Source of the DNA: JBGLNJ01 sp964353405
GTDB lineage: Bacteria > Chloroflexota > Anaerolineae > Fen-1058
Length of the DNA: 25,881 bases
Assembly: GCA_964353405.1 (NCBI GenBank)
Contig: CAYGWJ010000364.1
Coordinates: forward strand, 1-25,881
Direction of reading: 5' to 3'
Below the pieces are notes generated by a model that ran no database searches, had not been told where the DNA came from, and worked only from the letters and a program-made list of their open reading frames with translations. Made by a program: the position numbers and the translations under genes. Of the stretch, positions 14,579 to 21,716 are shown in pieces. Position 1 is the stretch's first letter; every line of letters starts with the position of its first letter.

Positions 14579-16465
14579 ATGACGAGGACGAGGAAGGTGC
14601 TCACCAGCGCGCTGCTAGCCGCCGTCTTGCTTTTCACGGAGGCACTCAAGTCACAGGCTCAGTCCGTGGAGCTGGTCGTCCTGGATCGAAACAAGACGCC
14701 CGTGACCAGGCTGGTTGACGGCGACCCGCTCCAGCTCAGGGTCAAGTTCCAGAGCCGCGCCGCGCAACCGACCCGCGTGACCTTTGCAGCAGATCAAGAG
14801 GCCGCGTCCATTGCCGAATGTACGGTTCAAGCCAACGGGGAAGGCTGCGAAACTGAACGCTTTGCAAGTTTGGGCTGGGCCTGGGATAAGAATGGACAAC
14901 CCCGGCAAGAGCGAACGATACGCGCGCTGGCAGGTGGCGCGGCTGTCGCGACGGCCCAGGTTCAAATCTCGCCCCGCCCGGTCGTTCTGGCGCACGGCTT
15001 TATTGCGAGCGCTGCCGCCTGGTCCGCCTATCTCGGCCCGAACGGTTTTCTGGCTTCAATCGGGCTGCGGGGATTCGCGGTGGGCGACGGTCAGGCCAAA
15101 GGCAAATTCAGCACGGGCAGCATCACCGATCCCGCCGGCAGGACCAACACCATCGCGCAGAATGCCGAAATCCTCCAGCGCTACATCGCAAACGTCAAAA
15201 AGCTGACGGGCGCTCAACAGGTGGACCTGGTGGGTCACAGCATGGGCGGCTTGATCGCACGCTATTACATTGACCGCCTCATGACGGAGCGAGACGTCGC
15301 CCAACTGATCATGCTGGGCACTCCACAGAACGGCTCGGATTGCGCCAACTTGCCGGCGGCCTTGAATCTCTACTTGCCGGCTTCGCTCGAAATCCGGCCA
15401 AGCTATGTGCAAGACATTTTCAACTCGCAGATCACGCGTCGGCGCGGCGTGCAGTTTTACGCTTTGGCCGGCACGCCGATACTTGAATCTTTCAAGTCGC
15501 CGTGTACGGATGTCCCCTCTGATATTGCCGTCTCGCTCGGCAGCGCAAGAGGCATCAGCCTTTCTCTGACCACACTTCCCTTGCTGCACACCGACCTCAA
15601 CTTGTCGAGAAGAGTCTTTGAAAGCTTTGTCAGGCCGCTGCTTCAAAAACCAGCCGGCGAGTTTCTGGCCGAACCGGACGCGGCTCCGGCGGCAAAAGAC
15701 CAGGCGGCTCTGCAATTCACACGCATCTACACAGGCCATGTGGACGCGGGCGGCAGCCAGCAAGTGACCCTCAACATTGACCAGGTCGCCGTCGCCAGTT
15801 TCGCGCTTTACGATCCCACCCGTTCGCTCACGGTGACCGTGCGCGGCGCGAGTGGCAATGTCATTGCGCTGGATGCCGCCAGAAACGGTCTGATCATTGT
15901 GGATGATCCAGCCACACTGGTCTACCTGGGTTACGGCTTTCAAAATCCACGCCCTGGCCCCTGGCAGGTGACACTGGCAGCGACGAGCAAAACGCCTTCT
16001 CGCGGCACAGAGTATGCTCTCACGGCTCGCCTTCAGGGCGGCGCAGTCCTCAAGGCCCAGGCTAGCCCGCTGCTGCCTGGGCCCGACGAGTCGGTGGAAT
16101 TGACCGCTCGACTTGATCTGGCGGGTCAGGCGTTGCCGATTCGCCAGGCCACAGCGCTCATCCACCACCCCGATGGCAAGGCGGAATCCATGAGCTTGAC
16201 CCCTGGCGGCGACGGCTGGCAAGCTACCTGGAAACCCACCTCACCCGGCGTGTATGGCATCAACCTGCAAGTGAGTGGCTCTGCGCCCGATGGCACGCCG
16301 CTTGAGCGGGAGGCCTCTCTCTCGGTACAAAGCCAGCCTTTGGCAAAAGATGTTGCAGCCAGCCAAAGGTTGCTCGGCGCTGTCGCCCTGCTGGTCCTGG
16401 CCGCACTGGTTGTCTTGATCGTGGGTCTGCTTATCAAACGGCGCACGCGCAAGCATACACTATAA
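14579..16465 (+). CDS. membrane-anchored PGAP1-like alpha/beta hydrolase (lipase/esterase)
   Basis: The product has 628 residues. The N terminus is a signal peptide (R-T-R-K, then a hydrophobic run to A-Q-S near residue 29). A beta-rich domain follows. The hydrolase domain shows the oxyanion-side H-G-F (139-141) and the nucleophile elbow G-H-S-M-G-G (Ser221), followed by the hydrophobic/Arg pattern of PGAP1-like lipases; a Leu-Leu-His-Thr-Asp stretch near residue 338 may supply the catalytic His. Two further beta-sandwich-like regions (~370-590) precede one transmembrane helix near 598-620 and a basic tail K-R-R-T-R-K. The enzyme should thus face the outside, anchored at its C terminus. The substrate (lipid or other ester) cannot be read from the sequence. 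The gene converges on the phosphatase gene with a 6-base overlap. Confidence 0.87.
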   Translation: MTRTRKVLTSALLAAVLLFTEALKSQAQSVELVVLDRNKTPVTRLVDGDPLQLRVKFQSRAAQPTRVTFAADQEAASIAECTVQANGEGCETERFASLGWAWDKNGQPRQERTIRALAGGAAVATAQVQISPRPVVLAHGFIASAAAWSAYLGPNGFLASIGLRGFAVGDGQAKGKFSTGSITDPAGRTNTIAQNAEILQRYIANVKKLTGAQQVDLVGHSMGGLIARYYIDRLMTERDVAQLIMLGTPQNGSDCANLPAALNLYLPASLEIRPSYVQDIFNSQITRRRGVQFYALAGTPILESFKSPCTDVPSDIAVSLGSARGISLSLTTLPLLHTDLNLSRRVFESFVRPLLQKPAGEFLAEPDAAPAAKDQAALQFTRIYTGHVDAGGSQQVTLNIDQVAVASFALYDPTRSLTVTVRGASGNVIALDAARNGLIIVDDPATLVYLGYGFQNPRPGPWQVTLAATSKTPSRGTEYALTARLQGGAVLKAQASPLLPGPDESVELTARLDLAGQALPIRQATALIHHPDGKAESMSLTPGGDGWQATWKPTSPGVYGINLQVSGSAPDGTPLEREASLSVQSQPLAKDVAASQRLLGAVALLVLAALVVLIVGLLIKRRTRKHTL

Positions 16466-17701
16466 CCGTTTGGCGACGACGACCGTAATGTCATCGTAAC
16501 GCACGGCGCCGCCAAACTCGGCGAGCGTCCGATCCAACGTCGCCGCCAGTTCCGTTGCCGAAGCGCCCCGGTGGTCAAGCAGCATGCGCCGCAAATGATC
16601 CAGGCCGAATTCGTTGCCTTGCGTGTCGAGCGCATCGGTCACACCGTCCGTGTAGAACAAGATCAAATCGCCCGCGTTCAACGTCACCGAACGCTGATCA
16701 TACGGACCTGATTCGTGAATCCCCAGCACCATACCCGTGCGCTCGAGTTCAATCAATTCGCCGCTGCCGGCTCGAAGCAACAGCGGTGGGTTGTGCCCCG
16801 CGTTGACGTACACCAATTCGCCCGTGACCGGATCAAGCTGAGCGTAGAACAGCGTGACAAACATGCCGTTCGTCGCGTCGGCGCAGATCAGACGATTGGC
16901 TTGCGAGATGCCTTCGGCCGGCTGGTGAATGTGCGCCACGCTCGCACGAACAATACTCCGCGAAAGCGCCATGAACAACGCAGCCGGCATCCCCTTGTCA
17001 GAGACGTCGGCAATGACCACTCCTAAACGGTCGCCCGGAATAAAATCGTAAAAGTCACCCGCCACCTCGCGAGCCGGCTGCCAGAACGCCGCAAATTCCC
17101 AGCCTTCAATCTGGGGTGTGTGACGCGGCAAGAGACTGGCCTGCACCTCCCGCGCCACCTGAAGCTCGCGCTCCATGCGGCCCTTGTCCACCGCCAACCG
17201 GTACAGCCGGGCATTTTCAATCGCGATGGCAGCACTGGCGGCAATCGAGGTCAGCAATTCGAGATCAGCCGGCAAAAAGATGCCGGCTTGCAGCCGGTTG
17301 TCCACATAGACCACGCCAATCGTCGCGCCCTTGAATTGCAGCGGCACGCACAGGATCGAGCGCAGGCCAAAGATGACGACGCTGGTGCGCGCGCTCAGCC
17401 ACCCGTCGCTTTGCGCATCGCTGGTCAATTGAGGCTTGCCTTCGCGAGCCACGCGCTCCACCACCCCGCGCGAAATCTGGAACTCGGGCTGGTCCAGTGT
17501 CCGCTGATCCATTCCGCGCGCCGCGACAAAGGCCAGTTGATCATCTGCGCCGCGCAGCATGACAAAGCCGCGCTCGGCGCGCGTGCTCGCAATAACTTCA
17601 TCCATCACCCGGTTCAACACTTGTTCCAGGTCGAGCGACGAATTAAAGGCTTGCGAGATGCGATACAACAGAGCCAGCCGGTCGGCCGAAGGTTCGGACA
17701 T
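16460..17701 (-). CDS. GAF - SpoIIE/PP2C-type Ser/Thr phosphatase (RsbU-like)
   Basis: The product has 413 residues. Residues ~5-165 form a GAF sensor domain (L-Y-R-I-S-Q-A-F-N-S ... I-A-I-E-N-A-R-L-Y). A short helical linker (R-E-L-Q-V-A-R-E-V-Q) follows, then a SpoIIE-type PP2C domain with metal-binding signatures G-D-F-Y-D-F, I-A-D-V-S-D-K-G and F-Y-T-D-G-V-T-D-A. Proteins of this architecture dephosphorylate anti-anti-sigma factors or other phosphoproteins in response to a small ligand. No anti-sigma or STAS partner is encoded nearby. Three Ser/Thr kinases lie 2.4 kb away on the same strand, so opposing them is possible but only an inference. A ribosome site AGAGG precedes the ATG. It lies downstream of the receiver gene, separated by a palindromic element. 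Confidence 0.93.
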   Translation of the reverse strand: MSEPSADRLALLYRISQAFNSSLDLEQVLNRVMDEVIASTRAERGFVMLRGADDQLAFVAARGMDQRTLDQPEFQISRGVVERVAREGKPQLTSDAQSDGWLSARTSVVIFGLRSILCVPLQFKGATIGVVYVDNRLQAGIFLPADLELLTSIAASAAIAIENARLYRLAVDKGRMERELQVAREVQASLLPRHTPQIEGWEFAAFWQPAREVAGDFYDFIPGDRLGVVIADVSDKGMPAALFMALSRSIVRASVAHIHQPAEGISQANRLICADATNGMFVTLFYAQLDPVTGELVYVNAGHNPPLLLRAGSGELIELERTGMVLGIHESGPYDQRSVTLNAGDLILFYTDGVTDALDTQGNEFGLDHLRRMLLDHRGASATELAATLDRTLAEFGGAVRYDDITVVVAKRL

Positions 17702-17722
17702 GGCAGCCTCTAGAGTATTTAG

Positions 17723-17809
17723 AGCCTATCCGAAAACTGGAGTGCAGGCTTCAGCCTGCCTTTCCCCACGCGGACTAGAGTCCGCACTCGGGCGGTTTTC
17801 GGATAGGTT
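17723..17809. repeat. palindromic repeat element A (stem plus two hairpins)
   Basis: CCTATCCGAAAAC (17725-17737) pairs perfectly with 17795-17807 as an outer 13-base stem. Inside it are GAGTGC/GCACTC (17740-17745 and 17784-17789) and two short hairpins with 7-base arms and 2-base loops: GCAGGCT-TC-AGCCTGC (17744-17759) and GCGGACT-AG-AGTCCGC (17770-17785). The whole can fold as a three-way junction. It shares the core GGCT-TC-AGCC with element B at 24193. It has the look of a dispersed REP- or MITE-like element. Confidence 0.8.
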
Positions 17810-17810
17810 C

Positions 17811-18188
17811 TTAGCACTTTAACAGCGATTGAATCGTACGAACAATCCCGTCAAAGTCGAACGGCTTGGGCTGGAATACAGCGCGGATTTCCTCCAGCAC
17901 ATCGCTGTCAGGCGGATTGTAGGCCGAGACGATGACAATGGGCCTTGCCTCGCCATCCGCGCGCAGGTGCTTGGCCAGCTCCAATCCGGTCAGCCCTGGC
18001 AGGCGAATATCCAGAAACAAAATGTCCGCCCCGGCAAATTCGGGCGAGCCGATCTTGCTCAGCAACTCTTCACTGTTGCAATAGATTGGACTGACAATCA
18101 TGCCAAACAGCCCCAGGCCCATACGCAGCAACTCGGCCAGGCTCGGCTCATCTTCGACATACAGCACCACCGTTTTCCCGTCTCTCAC
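17811..18188 (-). CDS. single-domain response regulator (receiver)
   Basis: The product has 125 residues and is a receiver domain with no output domain. It shows the acidic pair (V-E-D-E), the phosphoacceptor Asp in L-F-L-D-I-R-L-P-G, the conserved Ser in V-S-A-Y and the Lys in Q-P-K-P-F. The start is GTG at 18188, with GGAGG (18199-18195) at the correct distance, so translation begins just three bases after the preceding stop and is probably coupled. No histidine kinase is encoded in the window. Being linked to a SpoIIE phosphatase, it may act as a phospho-dependent switch for a partner protein rather than for DNA. Confidence 0.9.
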   Translation of the reverse strand: MRDGKTVVLYVEDEPSLAELLRMGLGLFGMIVSPIYCNSEELLSKIGSPEFAGADILFLDIRLPGLTGLELAKHLRADGEARPIVIVSAYNPPDSDVLEEIRAVFQPKPFDFDGIVRTIQSLLKC

Positions 18189-18191
18189 GTC

Positions 18192-18629
18192 TTACCTCCG
18201 ACGAGCTCGCATGCCGCGTCGTATCGGCTCCAGCACGCCGATGACTTGCGCCACACGCGCGGCGACTCGCTCCAGATATTCCGCGCTGAACTTTTCCAGC
18301 GGGATCGTCTCATAGGCTTTGGTCCAGCCCTTGTCCCACGGCTCAGCCTCAAACGATGAGCCAAGCTCCGCCTTGATTTCGAACAGGTGCGCCAGTATTC
18401 CATCCAGCATACGCGCATTCAGGTCCGCCTCGCGCGCTTCAAAGTGAAGGCCAATCTCCAGCCGTCCACGCCGCTCACCCAAGTTCCAAGCCTCGTAGTG
18501 AATAGTTGGACTGTCATAGTATAACTGCACGAGCCACGCGCGGCTGGCCGTCTCAAAGAGCCGTAGCGGCTTGGGCAGTTTGGGGCGAATAGCTTCCGGC
18601 AGCGTGCGCATAAATTCGGAACTCTTCAT
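18192..18629 (-). CDS. conserved-looking hypothetical protein, 145 residues
   Basis: The product is a soluble alpha/beta protein without signal peptide or membrane segment. The middle reads as beta-strands (W-L-V-Q-L-Y-Y-D-S, then L-E-I-G-L-H-F-E-A), followed by amphipathic helices and a basic end (R-R-G-M-R-A-R-R-R). The L-E-I-G-L-H-F-E segment is reminiscent of DUF4268-type proteins, but I cannot assign a family. It is the first gene of the receiver/phosphatase group; its stop is three bases from the receiver start and contains the receiver's ribosome site region. The ATG at 18629 has no strong ribosome site; M7 (18611) is an alternative start. Confidence 0.75.
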   Translation of the reverse strand: MKSSEFMRTLPEAIRPKLPKPLRLFETASRAWLVQLYYDSPTIHYEAWNLGERRGRLEIGLHFEAREADLNARMLDGILAHLFEIKAELGSSFEAEPWDKGWTKAYETIPLEKFSAEYLERVAARVAQVIGVLEPIRRGMRARRR

Positions 18630-18671
18630 AGGTTGATTTTACCACGAATTGCGCATCATCCACGTTACTAT

Positions 18672-18677
18672 AGTATA
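18672..18677 (-). promoter_or_regulatory. possible -10 box for the hypothetical/receiver/phosphatase genes
   Basis: TATACT on the minus strand lies about 43 bases before the ATG at 18629. The best -35 candidate (TTGCTT) is 19 bases upstream, which is long, so this is a weak call. Confidence 0.35.
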
Positions 18678-18722
18678 ACAGATAACCAGCCAATGTAAGC
18701 AAGTCTCGAGGAGCAACAAAAT

Positions 18723-18746
18723 GGGCGCGAGATTGTTCTCGCGCCC
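18723..18746 (-). terminator. Rho-independent terminator after the SRPBCC-PDZ-DinB gene
   Basis: GGGCGCGAGA and TCTCGCGCCC form a perfect 10-base stem with a 4-base loop. On the minus strand it is followed by ATTTTGTTG, a moderate T-rich tail. It lies 82 bases after the stop of the gene at 18829 and ahead of the next minus-strand gene. Confidence 0.65.
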
Positions 18747-18828
18747 AAGTGTATTGAGTTGTTGTAGCGGGCGTTCCGATCCCTGGCCCGGCGGGCCTCA
18801 TCCATCTACAACTTGTCGGAATTTCAGT

Positions 18829-20031
18829 TTACTTTCTGGCCGCCTCAATGGCAGCGCGTATCTGGCCGAGGTGAGTTTGAAAATGCTCGGGAGACCCGAG
18901 CGTGATAAAGGCCAGCCGCCAGAAACTGCCCTTGTGCGCCATGAATTCGGGCGGGAGCGCCGCCAGCATCGCCACGGTCTCGGCCTCGTGGCGTTTTAGC
19001 TCTTCCACCAGCGCAGGCAGAGTCGGAAAAGCAGCGATAGCCGCAGCGATGCGCGCCGGCACGTTGGTCGGGTTAGAGTCTGACCAGCGCTCGTCGCCGA
19101 CGATCAGGTCCGTGATCCATACATGTGTCTCGCGTTCGCCGATGACGAGATGCGCCAACGTCTCTTTGACGCTCCACTCGCCGGGGGCAGGCTGATGAGA
19201 AGCTTCCGCCTCGGACACGCCCTCCAGGCAGCGAGCCAACTCGGCATCCATGCCGGCGTACATCTTGCGTGCAACATCCGCAAGCGCTTCAGCCGACGAC
19301 GGCAGATCTGGCAGCGGGCGGGGAGAGAGCTCCATCGTCACCGTTTTCTTTTCCGGGCCACGATAAAAGGCCACGGCCACTTTGTCGCCCGCTCTGTGCG
19401 ACTGCATGGTAGAGATAAGCGTTGCCGAACCGGCGATCTTTTTTCCGCCCAGGCGGATGATCACGTCGTCCTTGCGCAAGCCGGCGGCTCTCGCTGCCCG
19501 GCCTTCAAGCACATCGTCCAGCCGGGCGCCCTCCGTCACGGGCACGCCCAGCCTGACTGCCATCTCGGCGTCAAACTCGCCCAGGCTGACGCCCAACACA
19601 GGCCGCCGGACCACCCGCAAGTCCTGGCCGGTCTCGAGCACCGATTGCAGGTTTTCCAGGCCAGCCTCCCACTCGCTCTGAAATTCCTTGGCGGCGCTGG
19701 ACCACTTTTTTCCAGAGCCAATCCCGCCATGTGTCAGCGTCACAACCGTGCCGCCATTCTTTTCGGCCAGCGAGACCTGGACCCGCGTGGCGTCTGGCTC
19801 GCCGCGACCGCGCCACGTGAAAGCAATCTTTTTGCCCGGCGCCACGGCCACATACTCGCCGCTGGTGTAATAGCCGCTGTTCCACCACAGGTACAGCCGA
19901 CCGCCTTTGCGTGGATCGGCCAGCGACGCGTCGCACAACCATTCACGCCATGCCGTCGCGTTCGTGAACGCGCGATAGACTTGCCCAGGCGGCGCGCTCA
20001 CCGTTCGCCTGAGCTTTATCGTCTCGGCCAT
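18829..20031 (-). CDS. SRPBCC (AHSA1-like) - PDZ - DinB fusion protein
   Basis: The ATG at 20031 is preceded by AGGAGG at the right distance; an upstream ATG at 20115 has none. The product has 400 residues and no signal peptide. Residues 1-~138 are an AHSA1/SRPBCC domain (V-S-A-P-P-G-Q-V-Y-R-A-F-T ... W-E-A-G-L-E-N-L). Residues ~143-235 form a PDZ domain (V-L-G-V-S-L-G ... A-A-G-L-R-K-D-D-V-I). Residues ~250-400 are a DinB-like four-helix domain with the putative metal ligands His294, His383 and His387. DinB domains are often thiol- or metal-dependent; SRPBCC domains bind hydrophobic ligands. The three together in a cytosolic protein are uncommon to my knowledge. It is transcribed alone and is divergent from ssnA. 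The biochemical role is unknown. Confidence 0.88.
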   Translation of the reverse strand: MAETIKLRRTVSAPPGQVYRAFTNATAWREWLCDASLADPRKGGRLYLWWNSGYYTSGEYVAVAPGKKIAFTWRGRGEPDATRVQVSLAEKNGGTVVTLTHGGIGSGKKWSSAAKEFQSEWEAGLENLQSVLETGQDLRVVRRPVLGVSLGEFDAEMAVRLGVPVTEGARLDDVLEGRAARAAGLRKDDVIIRLGGKKIAGSATLISTMQSHRAGDKVAVAFYRGPEKKTVTMELSPRPLPDLPSSAEALADVARKMYAGMDAELARCLEGVSEAEASHQPAPGEWSVKETLAHLVIGERETHVWITDLIVGDERWSDSNPTNVPARIAAAIAAFPTLPALVEELKRHEAETVAMLAALPPEFMAHKGSFWRLAFITLGSPEHFQTHLGQIRAAIEAARK

Positions 20032-20106
20032 GTTGACCTCCTTTCGCACAGCGAACCGAAAACACTCGTATAATTGTACCATGAATTGACGCGCCGGATA
20101 CAACGG

Positions 20107-20135
20107 TTGCGGCATCCTCAGAAGCGTGATAGACT
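20107..20135 (+). promoter_or_regulatory. possible sigma70-like promoter of ssnA
   Basis: TTGCGG (20107-20112) and TAGACT (20130-20135) are 17 bases apart, placing the start about 20 bases before the ATG at 20163. The ribosome site AGGAGG at 20153-20158 is strong. A TATAAT at 20069-20074 has no matching -35 box. Confidence 0.4.
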
Positions 20136-20162
20136 TTTAGAAATCCCTTATAGGAGGCCACA

Positions 20163-21515
20163 ATGCTCATCACACACGGGCTGGTCGCTACGCTGGGCAA
20201 GGAGAATCGCGTCATACAAGACGGCGCGATCATGATTGAGGACGGCAAGATCACCGAGGTCAGCGCGACGAGCGCTCTGAAAGCAAAATATCCGAACGCT
20301 GAAGAACTGGACGCGGATGGAATGCTCGTCCTGCCCGGCGCGATTTGCGCCCACACGCATTTTTACGGCGCGTTTGCGCGCGGGATGTATATTCCCGGCG
20401 AGCCGGCCAGCAATTTTGTCCAGATTCTGGAGAATCTTTGGTGGCGGCTCGACCGGGCGCTCGACGCCGAGGGCAACCGGCTATCGGCGCTGGTCTGTTT
20501 GATGGACGCCATCCGCCACGGCACGACGACGCTGATAGACCATCACGCCAGTCCCAACGCGATTGAAGGCTCGCTCGACACCCTGGCCGACGCCGTGACC
20601 CAGTCCGGCTTGCGCGCGTGCCTGTGCTACGAGGTGACCGACCGCAACGGCGACGAGGGCGCCAAGGCCGGCATCGCGGAGAACGTCCGCTTTGCCCGCA
20701 AGCTGATCATGGAGCCTTCGCCCAACCTCAACGCGATGTTCGGGCTGCATGCTGCGTTCACCGTGAGCGACCGGACGCTGGAGCACGCCGCTGGCGAAGC
20801 GCAGACGATGCGCATCGGCTTTCACACTCACCTGGCCGAGGATGCCGCCGACGAGGATGACAGCCTGCGGAAATATGGAATGCGCATCGGCCGCCGCTTG
20901 CTCCAGCGGGGCGTGTTGGACAGCAAGACGATTTGCGCGCACGGCGTCCACCTGGACGAAAGCGAATTGCGCAACCTGGCCGAGACCGGCGCCAAGCTCA
21001 CGCACCAGCCGCGCAGCAACATGAACAACGCTGTGGGAGTGGCGCCCATCCAGCGCGCGCTCGACCTGGGCGTGTGCGTTGGACTGGGCAACGACGGTTT
21101 CAGCAACAGCCACTTTTCCGAGATGAAGGCTGCGTACCTGGTCCACAAGATCAACCAGCGCGACCCGCGCGCGATGACGGGCGACACGGTGATGCGACTG
21201 GCCTACGAGAACAATGCGCGCATCGCCCACGAGTGCGCCGGCTGGACCGAGCCGCTGGGTGAGCTGGCGCCCGGCGCTTGGGCCGATGTGGTGCTGTTGG
21301 ATTATCGTCCCTATACCCCGCTCACGGCCGATAACCTGCCGTGGCAGATCATTTTTGGCGTGGACGGCACGCACGTCAATACGACCATCGTCGGCGGCAA
21401 GGTGCTCATGCGCGACCACAAACTGTTGACATTGGACGAGGAGCGCATCGCCGCCCAAGCGCTCGAGTACGCGCCCAAGATATGGAAGCGATTCATGGAG
21501 TTGAGCAGCGCATAG
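20163..21515 (+). CDS. ssnA: SsnA-type metal-dependent amidohydrolase
   Basis: The product has 450 residues, a usual length for the amidohydrolase superfamily (ATZ/TRZ-like). The metal-binding motif A-H-T-H-F gives His64 and His66; further ligands are expected in F-H-T-H-L, H-G-V-H-L and G-N-D-G-F. Stretches such as N-L-W-W-R-L-D-R-A-L-D and I-D-H-H-A-S-P match my memory of E. coli SsnA, a putative aminohydrolase linked in many genomes to purine/selenium-dependent hydroxylase clusters. Here no such partner genes are seen. The reaction is probably hydrolytic deamination or ring opening of a nitrogen heterocycle; the substrate is not known. The start has AGGAGG six bases away. The stop is followed by a decayed gene fragment. 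Confidence 0.88.
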   Translation: MLITHGLVATLGKENRVIQDGAIMIEDGKITEVSATSALKAKYPNAEELDADGMLVLPGAICAHTHFYGAFARGMYIPGEPASNFVQILENLWWRLDRALDAEGNRLSALVCLMDAIRHGTTTLIDHHASPNAIEGSLDTLADAVTQSGLRACLCYEVTDRNGDEGAKAGIAENVRFARKLIMEPSPNLNAMFGLHAAFTVSDRTLEHAAGEAQTMRIGFHTHLAEDAADEDDSLRKYGMRIGRRLLQRGVLDSKTICAHGVHLDESELRNLAETGAKLTHQPRSNMNNAVGVAPIQRALDLGVCVGLGNDGFSNSHFSEMKAAYLVHKINQRDPRAMTGDTVMRLAYENNARIAHECAGWTEPLGELAPGAWADVVLLDYRPYTPLTADNLPWQIIFGVDGTHVNTTIVGGKVLMRDHKLLTLDEERIAAQALEYAPKIWKRFMELSSA

Positions 21516-21640
21516 AGAGTAGAAAACATTGCCTTTGTGATCCTGGCTTGGGTTTGGCATTTCTCGCGGTCGCGCTCGATTTTGCAGAAATGGACGGACG
21601 ACAATGGCTACCAGTTGATGCAAGCCGAGTACCGCTGGTT
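21516..21640 (+). pseudogene. fragment of a short W-x-SRSRS-type membrane protein
   Basis: Directly after the ssnA stop the same frame reads E-N-I-A-F-V-I-L-A-W-V-W-H-F-S-R-S-R-S, then L-Q-K-W-T-D-D-N-G-Y and A-E-Y-R-W-F. This resembles, from memory, the N-terminal half of a small family in Planctomycetes and Chloroflexota that starts with a transmembrane helix and continues W-A-x-E-N-G-Y ... R-W-F-x-x-G-P-F-F-W. Here the resemblance ends after R-W-F and the frame runs on into the next gene. There is no ATG; only GTG at 21537. It is most likely a 3'-truncated remnant. Confidence 0.45.
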
Positions 21641-21716
21641 CCGCAACTGGTCATCGCCAGTCAGGTCATCGCCGAACATGAAAAAGCGGAGCCGCACTTT
21701 AGAAAGGAATGGCAAA

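Noticed and set aside
15056..16222. Minus-strand frame of 388 codons opposite the PGAP1-like hydrolase
   Set aside because: The plus strand has a complete signal-peptide/hydrolase/TM protein; the antisense frame has no recognisable features.
17723..17809. Cloverleaf-like fold as a tRNA gene
   Set aside because: No T-loop GTTCGA-type box, no anticodon arm of the correct size, and the arms have 2-base loops.
20481..21623. Minus-strand frame of 380 codons opposite ssnA
   Set aside because: It shadows an unmistakable amidohydrolase and has no motif of its own.
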